A DNA stretch of 8,208 bases from Spirochaetaceae bacterium (GCA_003554375.1 PWGF01000081.1:1-8208); one strand, 5' to 3'; counted from the stretch's first letter, positions 1 through 6,468 are shown. Numbers and translations: made by a program. Notes: generated by a model not told the origin, from the sequence alone.

Positions 1-2
1 CG

Positions 3-31
3 GCGGGCCGAGCGCAATGCGCCCGGAAGCT
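3..31. repeat. Copy A of a dispersed palindromic repeat (one arm)
   Basis: Bases 3-27 are identical to 6783-6807 (25 bp, same orientation), and both copies then end in a short AGCT-type tail that differs by one extra A here. In the other copy this stretch is the 3' arm of a large hairpin with a GAA loop. Here the window begins just before the arm, so a matching 5' arm would lie outside the window. The core contains GCGC-AAT-GCGC, itself a small inverted repeat. No coding role is visible. Confidence 0.7.
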
Positions 32-126
32 CTGCACCTCCTCCGCGGGGGCGGATCGACAAGCTCCAATTGGGGATCGGCCGGAAACGGCGATCTACTT
101 CCAACAGGCCAAGGCGGTGGACTCCG
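32..126. other. Hairpin-dense noncoding stretch between repeat copy A and the vapC fragment
   Basis: Three consecutive inverted repeats fill much of this stretch: TCCGC/GCGGA at 42-55 with loop GGGG, CTCC/GGGG around AATT at 64-75 (containing the perfect palindrome CCAATTGG), and GCCG/CGGC with a GAAA tetraloop at 80-91, extended by ATC/GAT across one bulged G. On the minus strand the vapC frame stays open through here to the window edge, but the translated residues are Pro/Arg-rich and do not resemble a PIN domain. I see no gene start. Confidence 0.4.
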
Positions 127-198
127 GCGGGAGCGGACTCCGCTCTCCCCGTCAGTGCGAAGCGCCTCGATCCAGGCGGAAGTGTCGATGAGTATCAC
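127..198 (-). pseudogene. Truncated VapC-type PIN-domain toxin, N-terminal fragment
   Basis: A GTG start at 198-196 overlaps the vapB stop codon (GTGA), the usual translational coupling in vapBC pairs. It reads VILIDTSAWIEALRTDG followed by ESGVRSR. The ILIDTSAWIE segment is the first strand of the PIN domain with its first catalytic aspartate, and the A-L-R and G-V-R spacing is normal for VapC. After about 24 residues the likeness stops: the frame continues open but becomes Pro/Arg-rich and lacks the downstream acidic residues. Intact VapC proteins are about 130 residues. The break falls about 100 bases from repeat copy A, so insertion of or recombination at that element could have removed the rest. 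If truncated, no ribonuclease activity is expected. A remote possibility is a divergent toxin continuing off the window. Confidence 0.6.
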
Positions 199-398
199 CC
201 CTGATTCCTCTGGGCATGGAGCTTAGCCTGGTCCATGAACTCCTCGAGTGTCCCGAGTAACTTGGTCAGCTCCACCGACTGTCGCACTCTCAGGTACTCC
301 CGCACGGCAACCGTAATTGCATCTTCCTTTGTACGGGTTCCTGAGGCTCTCTGTATGGCCCGGAGGAGACCGTTAGGAATATCGACGGGTGTTTCCAT
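195..398 (-). CDS. vapB: Type II toxin-antitoxin system VapB-family antitoxin
   Basis: A 67-residue protein starting METPVDIPNGLL. The N-terminal 45 residues have the ribbon-helix-helix pattern of the VapB antitoxin family (DUF2191 type): a beta strand TPVDIP, then LLRAIQRASG, then TKEDAITVAVREYLRVRQ. This part would dimerise, bind the operon promoter and repress it. The C-terminal tail (ELTKLLGTLEEFMDQ, then basic residues) would wrap the cognate PIN toxin. The start at 398 was chosen over two upstream in-frame ATGs (434, 485) because it fits the family N-terminus; its ribosome site is weak. A TATGAT hexamer on the minus strand at 486-481 could be a -10 box, but no good -35 accompanies it. 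The stop overlaps a vapC start, yet that toxin appears broken, leaving an orphan antitoxin. Confidence 0.82.
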   Translation of the reverse strand: METPVDIPNGLLRAIQRASGTRTKEDAITVAVREYLRVRQSVELTKLLGTLEEFMDQAKLHAQRNQG

Positions 399-530
399 AC
401 ATATGGCGTACTCGTTGAGGACGTATGGGTCCATGCACGCAGCCGGCGCGCAACGGGTCCGTAGGGAATGCCCTTCCCTGATCATAGTCGAGCCGCGGCG
501 CCAAAGTCACTCTATCGTTGCGGATGGATA

Positions 531-542
531 ACGCTATAGCGT
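531..542. promoter_or_regulatory. 12-bp perfect palindrome upstream of vapB, possible operator
   Basis: ACGCTATAGCGT is a perfect 12-bp palindrome in the 173-bp gap between the Uma2 gene and vapB, about 45 bp upstream of a TATGAT hexamer. Ribbon-helix-helix antitoxins such as VapB commonly bind short inverted repeats in their own promoter, so an operator role is conceivable. The same CGCTATAGCG core occurs within the palindrome at 4944-4957, which argues for a more general element or for chance. Confidence 0.25.
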
Positions 543-571
543 GGCCGATACGACGCCGGCGGCTGCGAGGG

Positions 572-1147
572 TCACCAGATGAGACGCAGGTCGACGCGGG
601 CTTCGACGGGACGCGTCCGGCTCTCGCGCGGGGGGACGGCGTAGACGATCTCTCCGGTTGCGCGCTCGGGCCGGCGGTAGCGGCCGGAGGCGTCGGCACG
701 GTCCCGCATGACGGCGTGCGCGTCGAGGTCCACGACCCAGTACTCGGGCACCCCGCGCTGCTCGTAGAGCTTGCGCTTGAGGGTGACGTCGCGATCCGCG
801 GTTGCCGGCGAGAGGATCTCCACGACGAGATCGGGCGGGCCCAGAATGCGGGAGGGAGAGACGTAGTGCCGGTGCTCGGCCAGAATAACCATAAGGTCCG
901 GCTGGACGACGTCGGTGTCCGAAAGCTGGAGGTCCGTGGGCGCATTGTACACTCGACCGAGGCCCTCTTTCTCGATGGCAACGTAGAGCTGAAACTGGAT
1001 ATGGCGTGAGGCATCCTGGTGGCCCGTGGAAGGCGAAGGCGACATGTAGTGCTCCCCGTCGATAATCTCGTGGCGATTGCCGTCATCGGGGAAATGCACG
1101 TAGTCATCGTAGGTGAGCTTGATTCTCTGTCGCGCTTCGGCCGACAT
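572..1147 (-). CDS. Uma2 family protein (DUF820, PD-(D/E)XK nuclease fold)
   Basis: A 191-residue protein with the Uma2 pattern from end to end: T-Y-D-D-Y near the N-terminus, RHEIIDGE (Glu27), VVQPDLMVI (Asp84), PPDLVVEILSPAT (Glu110), then D-R-D-V-T-L-K-R-K-LYE and GVPEYWVVDLDA. Asp84, Glu110 and Lys124 or Lys126 make the PD-(D/E)XK metal-binding catalytic set, all apparently intact. Family members are abundant in cyanobacteria and environmental bacteria; a DNA endonuclease role is assigned by fold, and the biological function is poorly known. The ATG at 1147 was chosen because GGAAGGGGA lies just upstream at normal spacing and a sigma70-like promoter lies just before that; the upstream in-frame ATG at 1198 lies outside this promoter. 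The gene appears to be a single-gene unit between fabF and vapB. Confidence 0.9.
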   Translation of the reverse strand: MSAEARQRIKLTYDDYVHFPDDGNRHEIIDGEHYMSPSPSTGHQDASRHIQFQLYVAIEKEGLGRVYNAPTDLQLSDTDVVQPDLMVILAEHRHYVSPSRILGPPDLVVEILSPATADRDVTLKRKLYEQRGVPEYWVVDLDAHAVMRDRADASGRYRRPERATGEIVYAVPPRESRTRPVEARVDLRLIW

Positions 1148-1165
1148 TGCGTCCCCTTCCGTTGC

Positions 1166-1194
1166 ATTGTACTGCGTCGAGAGGGGAAAGACAA
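1166..1194 (-). promoter_or_regulatory. Sigma70-like promoter for the Uma2 gene
   Basis: On the minus strand TTGTCT (1194-1189) is followed after exactly 17 bp by TACAAT (1171-1166). The -10 box matches the consensus at 5 of 6 positions and the -35 at 4 of 6. Transcription would begin near 1159, giving a short leader that just includes the GGAAGGGGA ribosome site and then the ATG at 1147. This is the best promoter in the window. Confidence 0.6.
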
Positions 1195-1299
1195 GCAACG
1201 GGCGCCTCCGTGCAGGGCAAACGCATTTGGGGGCCGCCGGTGGACGAGGACAAGCGCATCTCCGCCCGCCTTACCCGCGCACGGCATCTCGCTCCGATT

Positions 1300-2544
1300 C
1301 TACACCGCGCCGAGCACCAGACTGGAGTTGTGCCCACCGAAGCCGAACGAGTTCGATAGCGCGTTGCGGATCGGCTGCTCGACGGTTTCGGTCGGCAGCT
1401 GAATCGGCGGCAGGCCGGGATCGGGATTGACGAGATTGATGTTCGCGGGAACGATCCCGGTCCTGAGTGCCTGCACGGTGATAATCGCCTCGATCGCAGC
1501 CGTGGCTCCGAGCACATGACCGTGGTATGACTTGGTGGAGCCTACGTATGTTCGGCCGCTGCTGCCGTTAATCAGCTCGTGGATACCTTTGGCCTCGGCG
1601 AGATCTCCAACCGGTGTGGACGTTCCGTGGGTGTTTATGTAGCCGATCTCCTCCGGGTTGAGTTGTGCTTGGTCGAGGGCCATCCGCATGGCGTAGGCTG
1701 CGCCGCGCCCTTCCGGATCCGGGGCTACGAAGTCATACGCGTCGCCCGACATGCCGCAAGCGAGCACCTCAGCGAAAATCTCCGCGCCACGCCGGCGGGC
1801 ATGCTCGTATTCCTCGAGAATCAGGATACCGGCCCCCTCACTCAGTACGAAGCCGTCGCGGTCACGGTCATACGGACGCGAAGCGGTTTCGGGCGAATCG
1901 TTGCGCGTGGACAGCGCCTGCATATTCGCGAAGGCGGTGATCGCTAGCTCATTGAGCGCGCCTTCGGTGCCGCCGGCCACCATGACGTCGGCCATATTCT
2001 GCCGGATCATCATCTGGGCCATCGCGACGGCATGGTTCGAGGTTGCGCAGGCGGTCTGCAGACTCACGTTCGGCCCACGCAGCCCGTAGATCATGCTGAG
2101 CACGCCGGCAGCCATGTTCCCGATCGACATCGGGATGTAGAACGGGCTCACCCCGCGCCGGCCCTTCTCGACGAGCCCTACACTGTTGCTGTGCTGTACC
2201 GAGAGCCCCCCGATGCCGCTGCCCAACGAGATACCGACCCGTCGTGGATCAGGAAGGCCGGCAAGCCCGGCTTGGGTTGCGGCTTCCTTCATCGCCGCAG
2301 CCGCATAATGACAGAAGGCGTCCATCCGCTTGGCCTTCTTACGCAGGTCGCCGTCAAAACAGTTGGTGTAGTCGAACTCTCTTACCTCGCCTGCGATCTG
2401 ACAGGGCAAATGCGAAGCATCGAAGCGCTCGATGCGCCGCAGGCCCGAACGCCCTGACAATACCGTCTCCCAGCTCTGCTTGACCGAGTTTCCGAGCGGG
2501 TTGACCGTACCCATACCGGTAATCACGACACGGCGTTCTCCCAT
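1300..2544 (-). CDS. fabF: Beta-ketoacyl-ACP synthase II (FabF/KAS II)
   Basis: A 414-residue protein, normal length for FabF, which condenses malonyl-ACP with acyl-ACP in cytosolic fatty-acid elongation. It begins with RRVVITGMGTVNPLG. The thiolase-fold catalytic triad is present: nucleophile Cys166 in LQTACATSN, His306 in NTHGTSTPVGD, and Lys338 plus His343 in STKSYHGHVLGA. The C-terminal GFGGHNSSLV loop is typical. Small departures from the usual FabF pattern are TSNHAV after the cysteine, Y-H instead of M-T in the STKSxxGH loop, and GDAYDFV where GDAYH is common. The ATG at 2544 has AGAGGA about 10 bases upstream. No acpP, fabD or fabG is adjacent, so the gene is outside a classical fab cluster. 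It could be a second, specialised KAS; the core motifs support KAS II. Confidence 0.95.
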   Translation of the reverse strand: MGERRVVITGMGTVNPLGNSVKQSWETVLSGRSGLRRIERFDASHLPCQIAGEVREFDYTNCFDGDLRKKAKRMDAFCHYAAAAMKEAATQAGLAGLPDPRRVGISLGSGIGGLSVQHSNSVGLVEKGRRGVSPFYIPMSIGNMAAGVLSMIYGLRGPNVSLQTACATSNHAVAMAQMMIRQNMADVMVAGGTEGALNELAITAFANMQALSTRNDSPETASRPYDRDRDGFVLSEGAGILILEEYEHARRRGAEIFAEVLACGMSGDAYDFVAPDPEGRGAAYAMRMALDQAQLNPEEIGYINTHGTSTPVGDLAEAKGIHELINGSSGRTYVGSTKSYHGHVLGATAAIEAIITVQALRTGIVPANINLVNPDPGLPPIQLPTETVEQPIRNALSNSFGFGGHNSSLVLGAV

Positions 2545-2775
2545 GTTCTTCGTCCTCTACTGCCTTTCGTGTTGTGCGATCACGAGTATTACGCCGCGGA
2601 CGGGCCCATGTCGGGCCTCCGGACGACGGCGTTCTACTTCGATCGTATCTATTGCGACACCGTCGTGTCCTTCGCAAAAGTCGGTTTCTTTTGTGCGATT
2701 GTCTGACGACGTTGGTTATGAGCCTTGCACCGCGTCGCATCAAGGCGCTACGGTGCTTGAAAGCGTTACGGAAAC
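2545..2775. other. Divergent intergenic region between fabF and the AraC-type gene
   Basis: This 231-bp stretch must hold the start signals for two divergent genes. It contains an inverted repeat GACAC-CGTC-GTGTC at 2656-2669 that could be an operator or a small hairpin. I could not find a well-spaced -35/-10 pair on either strand. No convincing small gene is present. Confidence 0.35.
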
Positions 2776-3606
2776 ATGAAACTGCTATTCTTCATCCGCA
2801 CCATCGACTTCAGCAGGCGCACGACCGGTTGGGAGCACGTTCCCGCTGAACGCACGACCCACGAGCTGCTCTTTTGCCGCCGCGGCAGCGGGGCGCTGGT
2901 CAACGGCGATACAACGACGCGCCTAGAGGCCGGGAGCCTGATGTTCAATCCACGCGGGAAGCTCGTTTCGGATGAGGAGCCGCTGTCGGTGGTGCAGGTG
3001 TTGTTCTCGGAGGATCTGTTTTCACCCTCGGTCCACATGGATAAGGAGGCGCTGTATGTGCTCGGCCTGATCAAGCTGCACGCGCCGAAACAGAACAGCA
3101 TCACCCTCTCGCGGATCGGCACCGAGCGCATGAACACGCTGGCCGACGCGATGCTCTGGGAGTTTCAGAACCGCTATCGCGGCTATTCGTGGGCGCTGCG
3201 ACTGAAGCTGGTCGAGCTTCTGATTACCGTCATGCGCGACAAACAGTTCAAGATTCCGATCAGAGGGTTGAAGCCGTTGTCGAGCACGCGCATCCAGGAC
3301 GCGGTTTCCTACCTGGACACGGAGTACATGAACCCGATCTCCGTCGAGGACGTCCTCAACGCCTGCGGGCTCAGCCGCAGCCACTTCCACGCTCTGTTCA
3401 AGCAGGAGACCGGCAAGACCTTCGTTCAATATCTGTCTGAGCTGCGCTGTGCGAAGGCAGCCGAGCTGTTGGCAACCACCGACCAGCCCATCATCGATGT
3501 CGCCCTCGAGTGCGGCTTTCGCAATCTGAGCCACTTCTACCACGTGTTCAAACGCGAGACCAACACCAGCCCGAAGCAGTATCGCCTGCAGGGAGGCAAT
3601 GCCTAG
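2776..3606 (+). CDS. AraC family transcriptional regulator (cupin sensor plus HTH)
   Basis: A 276-residue regulator of normal AraC/XylS size. Residues about 15-90 form a cupin-like ligand-binding domain: HELLFCRRGSGALVNGD, then LEAGSLMFNPRGK, matching the usual ELFYV-GxG-x-LxAGDLxLIxPG pattern. Residues about 168-271 are the DNA-binding domain with two helix-turn-helices: ISVEDVLNACGLSRSHFHALFKQETG (188-213) and IIDVALECGFRNLSHFYHVFKRETNTSPKQYR. The LECGFRNLSHFYHVFKR segment is the AraC signature. The start has only a weak GGAA four bases upstream, but no better start lies before the cupin. Such proteins usually activate nearby carbohydrate genes; candidates here are the downstream glycan-binding and mutarotase-like genes or divergent fabF, none proven. 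The ligand cannot be told. Confidence 0.93.
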   Translation: MKLLFFIRTIDFSRRTTGWEHVPAERTTHELLFCRRGSGALVNGDTTTRLEAGSLMFNPRGKLVSDEEPLSVVQVLFSEDLFSPSVHMDKEALYVLGLIKLHAPKQNSITLSRIGTERMNTLADAMLWEFQNRYRGYSWALRLKLVELLITVMRDKQFKIPIRGLKPLSSTRIQDAVSYLDTEYMNPISVEDVLNACGLSRSHFHALFKQETGKTFVQYLSELRCAKAAELLATTDQPIIDVALECGFRNLSHFYHVFKRETNTSPKQYRLQGGNA

Positions 3607-3733
3607 TGTCGAGTCGTTTAAAGACCGCACAATGCCGGGGCCGAGCGGCACTGTTCCGGGTGCTCTCGTTGACACTACACCGCCACGATACGCCTGCGCT
3701 GGTGAGCCGCGCTCGGGAGCTGCCGGTTGATCC

Positions 3734-3752
3734 CGCTCCGGATACCGGGGCG
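3734..3752 (+). terminator. GC-rich hairpin downstream of the AraC-type gene
   Basis: CGCTCCGG (3734-3741) pairs with CCGGGGCG (3745-3752) across an ATA loop, eight pairs with one G-U. It lies about 130 bases after the regulator stop codon and before the next gene. No T tract follows, so intrinsic termination is uncertain. Confidence 0.3.
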
Positions 3753-3787
3753 AGCAGAACGAACCGTCGCAAGGCGCGATAGCGTGA

Positions 3788-3793
3788 TACAAT
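3788..3793 (+). promoter_or_regulatory. TACAAT -10 box placed for a leaderless transcript of the next gene
   Basis: TACAAT matches the -10 consensus at 5 of 6 positions and ends seven bases upstream of the ATG at 3800, so transcription would start at or next to the A of the start codon. There is no Shine-Dalgarno sequence before that ATG. The -35 position (CGTCGC with a 17-bp spacer) is poor, which weakens the call. Confidence 0.35.
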
Positions 3794-3799
3794 GAAGCT

Positions 3800-4939
3800 A
3801 TGACGACAAACTCTCCGAGTCCCTTGCCGAGCGGGCCACGGCGCCGGCGCCCCGCTCCCCTGCTCCCCTCGGTGCTTCTGCTTGCTCTGGTTGTGGCGCC
3901 GCTTCGGGCGGTGGAGGAGCCGCTGGAGGACGGCTGGATGCGGTTTTCGCTCTCCGGCAGGGCGTTTGCCCTTGCCGAGTGGGGAGCTTCATCCGTGCTG
4001 GAGTCGGACCACTACTGGGAAGTGTCGCGCTACGATCCGGGAAAGGCCCTGGACGGGGATCCGGCCACGGCGTGGGTCGAAGGGGCTCCGGGGCCCGGAA
4101 TCGGGGAGTTCATCGTCCTCGGTCTTACCCACTACCCCGAGGCCCTTGGTTTCATCAACGGGTTCGCGAGAGACCGCAACCTCTTCGCCGGAAATAACCG
4201 GGTGAAAGAGCTGAACGTTCGGATCTACACCGCCGTCAACATCAGCGGCTTCGCCACCGAATGGGTGACCTTTTACGATGCGCTCCCTGTTGCTCCGGCG
4301 CAGACGGTGCGTCTTGCCGATACGATGGAAGCGCAGAGGGTCGAGCTGCCGCTTTCTTCCCGCTCGGCGCGGGAGGCAATGGACGATTTCCGCGCATCGG
4401 ACGTCGTCACCGGCTGGAGCTTCGCGCAGGCAAGAGAGCTCGGAGTCGACGCGAGCATGGGGGCACCGTTACACTTTCGCTACATTGTTCGCCTGCAGAT
4501 CGCGGATGTGTATCCGGGGACCACGTGGGACGATACGTGTATCGCCGAAATCTGGCCTGACTACGGTAGAATTGACGACGTAACGGTGAGCGACGATAAC
4601 CGGCACCTGCTCCTCACGACCGCGTACGGCGAGCGGGTCCCGGGATATGCTGACTTTGAATACGTCCTGACCGTGGTAGAGCTCAGCCAGAACCACGAGT
4701 GGGCTATAGTGATCAAAGAGCCGGCCTACCCCGGCACGAGTCGCATTAGCAGCGAGTATGCGGTCATTCACACCCCCACTGGCCACGACATGACCGCCGC
4801 GATCTTCGGCCGGACGGAGAGCGGCGGATTGAACGTCCTGCCTTTCGACTTCGTGGAAGAGGACTCTACCACGTTCGTGATCTACGAGGAGTTCACGAGT
4901 GGAGAGACTCGCCGGGCCGCCTGCAGATTTCTCTACTGA
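3800..4939 (+). CDS. Secreted NADase-type glycan-binding domain (discoidin-like) protein
   Basis: A 379-residue exported protein. A basic stretch (RRRR at 14-17) and hydrophobic core (LLPSVLLLALVVAPLRA) form a signal peptide, with likely cleavage after Ala37; no lipobox or further membrane segment is seen. Residues about 62-254 match the NADase-type glycan-binding, discoidin-like domain: YDPGKALDGDPATAWVEG (78-95), EFIVLGL, LGFINGFARD, NNRVKELNVRIY (132-143), VRLADT and the diagnostic DVYPGTTWDDTCIAEIWPD (236-254). Such domains are beta sandwiches thought to bind carbohydrate outside the cytoplasm. Residues 256-379 form a second, beta-rich region of unknown family ending near Cys374. No catalytic domain is recognised. 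No Shine-Dalgarno sequence precedes the ATG, and a -10-like box is placed for leaderless expression. Binding partner and role are unknown; it may recognise surface or environmental glycans. Confidence 0.85.
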   Translation: MTTNSPSPLPSGPRRRRPAPLLPSVLLLALVVAPLRAVEEPLEDGWMRFSLSGRAFALAEWGASSVLESDHYWEVSRYDPGKALDGDPATAWVEGAPGPGIGEFIVLGLTHYPEALGFINGFARDRNLFAGNNRVKELNVRIYTAVNISGFATEWVTFYDALPVAPAQTVRLADTMEAQRVELPLSSRSAREAMDDFRASDVVTGWSFAQARELGVDASMGAPLHFRYIVRLQIADVYPGTTWDDTCIAEIWPDYGRIDDVTVSDDNRHLLLTTAYGERVPGYADFEYVLTVVELSQNHEWAIVIKEPAYPGTSRISSEYAVIHTPTGHDMTAAIFGRTESGGLNVLPFDFVEEDSTTFVIYEEFTSGETRRAACRFLY

Positions 4940-4943
4940 CGCG

Positions 4944-4978
4944 GCCGCTATAGCGGCTACGCAGCTGACGCCGTCAGC
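4944..4978 (+). terminator. Tandem hairpins after the glycan-binding-domain gene
   Basis: Five bases after the stop codon at 4939 lies a perfect 14-bp palindrome GCCGCTATAGCGGC (4944-4957), then GCTGAC-GCC-GTCAGC (4964-4978). Two hairpins directly downstream of a stop codon fit a transcript end or a 3'-end stabiliser. No T tract follows, so Rho-independent termination is not certain. Confidence 0.45.
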
Positions 4979-5034
4979 GCGCGTTCGGGACCGGATCGAC
5001 CCGACCCTTGGTCCACACCGCGCTGCAGATGCGA

Positions 5035-5040
5035 TACGAT
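5035..5040 (+). promoter_or_regulatory. Possible -10 box overlapping the first ATG of the mutarotase-like gene
   Basis: TACGAT (4 of 6 invariant-type positions of TATAAT) overlaps the ATG at 5039. If it is a -10 box, transcription would begin near 5047 and the real start would be the in-frame ATG at 5048, again with essentially no leader. No well-spaced -35 is seen (TTGGTC at 5008-5013 is 21 bp away). Confidence 0.22.
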
Positions 5041-5908
5041 GGCCGGCATGATTGTTCTCGAGAATGATTGGCTGTCGGTATCCGTCGCGGAGCCCGGCGA
5101 GGTCTACCGCCGTACGCGGTTTGACTGGACCGGGATTTGCACGCAGATAAGGTCTGCGGGCGGCCTTACGTATCTCTCTCAGGAGGCCGCTCCGGGAGCG
5201 CCGGGAACCGAAGGAGTGGGGCTGACGTGGGAGTTTGGGCTCATGCGCCCTGTAGGATATGAAGCGGCCGAGCCCGGCACGAGTTTTCCCAAGCTGGGCG
5301 TAGGGCTTTTGGAGCGAGATACACCGGAGCCGTACAACTTCATGCGTGACTACCCGTGCCGCCCGGCTCACAGCACGGTAGAGAAAGTGTCGGGTCAAGA
5401 GGCAATCTTCCGGCAGGATACGGAGCCGGGAGGGGAGTACGCGTGGTCGCTCCGGAGGCGGCTCTTTCTCCAGGACGACTCTCTGACCCAGGAGACGCTG
5501 CTTGAGAACCGGGGCCGGCAGCCGCTCCATACTGACGAGTACGGCCACAATTTCCTCCGGATCGGTGATTACCCGGTCGGGCCGGACTACGAGCTCCAGC
5601 TCCCGTTCGACGTTTCTCTCTCCCATGAGGTCGGCCGGTTCGAGGTGTCCGGGGGACGAATCAGGGTTCCGAACGTTGGGGATGAGTGCTTCTACGCTCT
5701 GCACGACCGCCCGCCCGTATCGGAAAGGACTGCGTGGAGGCTCCTTCACGTGCCCTCCGGACACGGAGTGGAGGGATCCGAGCTCTTCCGCCCCGCGCGC
5801 TTCGCCCTCTGGGGCATGCGTCATGTGATCAGCCCGGAGTTCTTCATCGAGCTGTGGCTCCAGCCGGGTGAGCGCCGCACGTGGAGCAGGCGCTACCGCT
5901 TCTTCTGA
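5039..5908 (+). CDS. Galactose-mutarotase-fold protein (aldose 1-epimerase-like)
   Basis: A 289-residue cytosolic protein (no signal peptide) with features of the galactose mutarotase-like superfamily, which acts on the anomeric carbon of sugars. It shows TRFDWTGICTQI (26-37), EFGLMRPVGYEAAEPG (65-80), FPKLGVGLLER (83-93), an RRLFLQDDSLTQETLLENRG strand pair (140-159), DEYGHNFLRIG with candidate catalytic His170 (166-176) and a C-terminal SPEFFIELWLQPGE (265-278) with a candidate catalytic glutamate, before W-S-R-R-Y-R-F-F. It belongs to a divergent subgroup rather than canonical GalM, so the substrate is unknown. The first ATG is given; the ATG at 5048 (MIVLENDWLSV) fits the family N-terminus as well, and neither has a good ribosome site. 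It follows the glycan-binding gene by 99 bp with hairpins between. Confidence 0.8.
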   Translation: MAGMIVLENDWLSVSVAEPGEVYRRTRFDWTGICTQIRSAGGLTYLSQEAAPGAPGTEGVGLTWEFGLMRPVGYEAAEPGTSFPKLGVGLLERDTPEPYNFMRDYPCRPAHSTVEKVSGQEAIFRQDTEPGGEYAWSLRRRLFLQDDSLTQETLLENRGRQPLHTDEYGHNFLRIGDYPVGPDYELQLPFDVSLSHEVGRFEVSGGRIRVPNVGDECFYALHDRPPVSERTAWRLLHVPSGHGVEGSELFRPARFALWGMRHVISPEFFIELWLQPGERRTWSRRYRFF

Positions 5909-5918
5909 TCGGCGGCTT

Positions 5919-5950
5919 GCGGGAAGCGTTGTCTGAAGTGACAAGCCCGC
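5919..5950 (+). terminator. Candidate terminator hairpin after the mutarotase-like gene
   Basis: GCGGG (5919-5923) and TTGTC (5929-5933) pair with GACAA (5940-5944) and CCCGC (5946-5950) around a TGAAGT loop, with AAGCG opposite G as an internal loop. It starts 11 bases after the stop codon. No T-rich tail is present. Confidence 0.35.
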
Positions 5951-6071
5951 CTCACCGCAGGTGGACCGAAGCCCCGGAGAGCTCGGTCCTGAAGGCTGGG
6001 GACGGACGACAAGCAAGTGGTGTTATGCCGAGGTCCACGTATCGCTGTCGACGATCCCGGTGCGCGCCGCG

Positions 6072-6468
6072 CGACTCCTCCTTGATCTCCGCGGAGTCCG
6101 CACCGAAACGGGCGTCGAAAATGGCGACGAAACGGAACCGATCGATCTCGTCCTCGAGGTAGTCGGCGCTCACGGTGATCATCCCCGCCTCCATCGGCGT
6201 ATCTTCGGCGACGTCCGCCGTGATGAGCGTGTAGCTCGCCTGCTCCGCCGGATACAACGCGTCCCCAGACTTGTTCGTCCTCCAGCGGTTCGGCGGGAAG
6301 AACGTACTCATCATATTCCCTGACTTCCGAGCGAACGAGCTCCGCGCCGGGATGCCTCGATGGAAGGGGATGGTCCTCCCCTCCTTTGCCCCGCCCGAGC
6401 GGGGCCGACACCGCACCTACGAGCAGACGGGCTACCCCCGCCAAACCGATCCGAGAAACGCGTTTCAT
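6072..6468 (-). pseudogene. Decayed OmpA-family outer membrane protein gene
   Basis: An ATG at 6468 with GGAG eight bases upstream opens a frame starting MKRVSRIGLAGVARLLVGA, a signal-peptide-like start with an arginine inside its core. It continues EDHPLPSRHPGAELV and REYDEYVLPAEPLEDE, which resemble the N-terminus of long OmpA-family proteins. Near 6240-6270 the resemblance shifts to another frame: QASYTLITADVAEDTPMEAG and then FVAIFDARFGADSAEIKEES. The latter is the entry to the OmpA C-terminal peptidoglycan-binding domain (usual pattern VALYGIxFDxDSAxIKPES). So the ends of the family are present, but the roughly 100-200-residue middle and the rest of the OmpA domain after IKEES are missing, and the parts lie in two frames. 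No functional product is expected. Family assignment is from remembered motifs; the C-terminal part is the stronger match. Confidence 0.62.

Noticed and set aside
656..680. Further copy of the palindromic repeat inside the Uma2 gene
   Set aside because: GGTTGCGC and TCGGGCCG both occur here as in the 5' arm at 6763-6777, but with a two-base insertion and within an intact, family-typical coding region; chance in GC-rich DNA is likely.
3669..3674. Perfect TTGACA as a -35 box upstream of the glycan-binding gene
   Set aside because: The hexamer 17 bp downstream is GCCTGC, and no acceptable -10 lies at 15-19 bp.
3022..3792. 256-codon minus-strand open frame opposite the AraC-type gene
   Set aside because: Antisense to a gene with a complete AraC signature; no domain likeness of its own.
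4469..6016. 515-codon open frame on the minus strand
   Set aside because: It lies opposite two well-supported genes (glycan-binding protein and mutarotase-like protein), has no domain likeness and looks like their antisense shadow.
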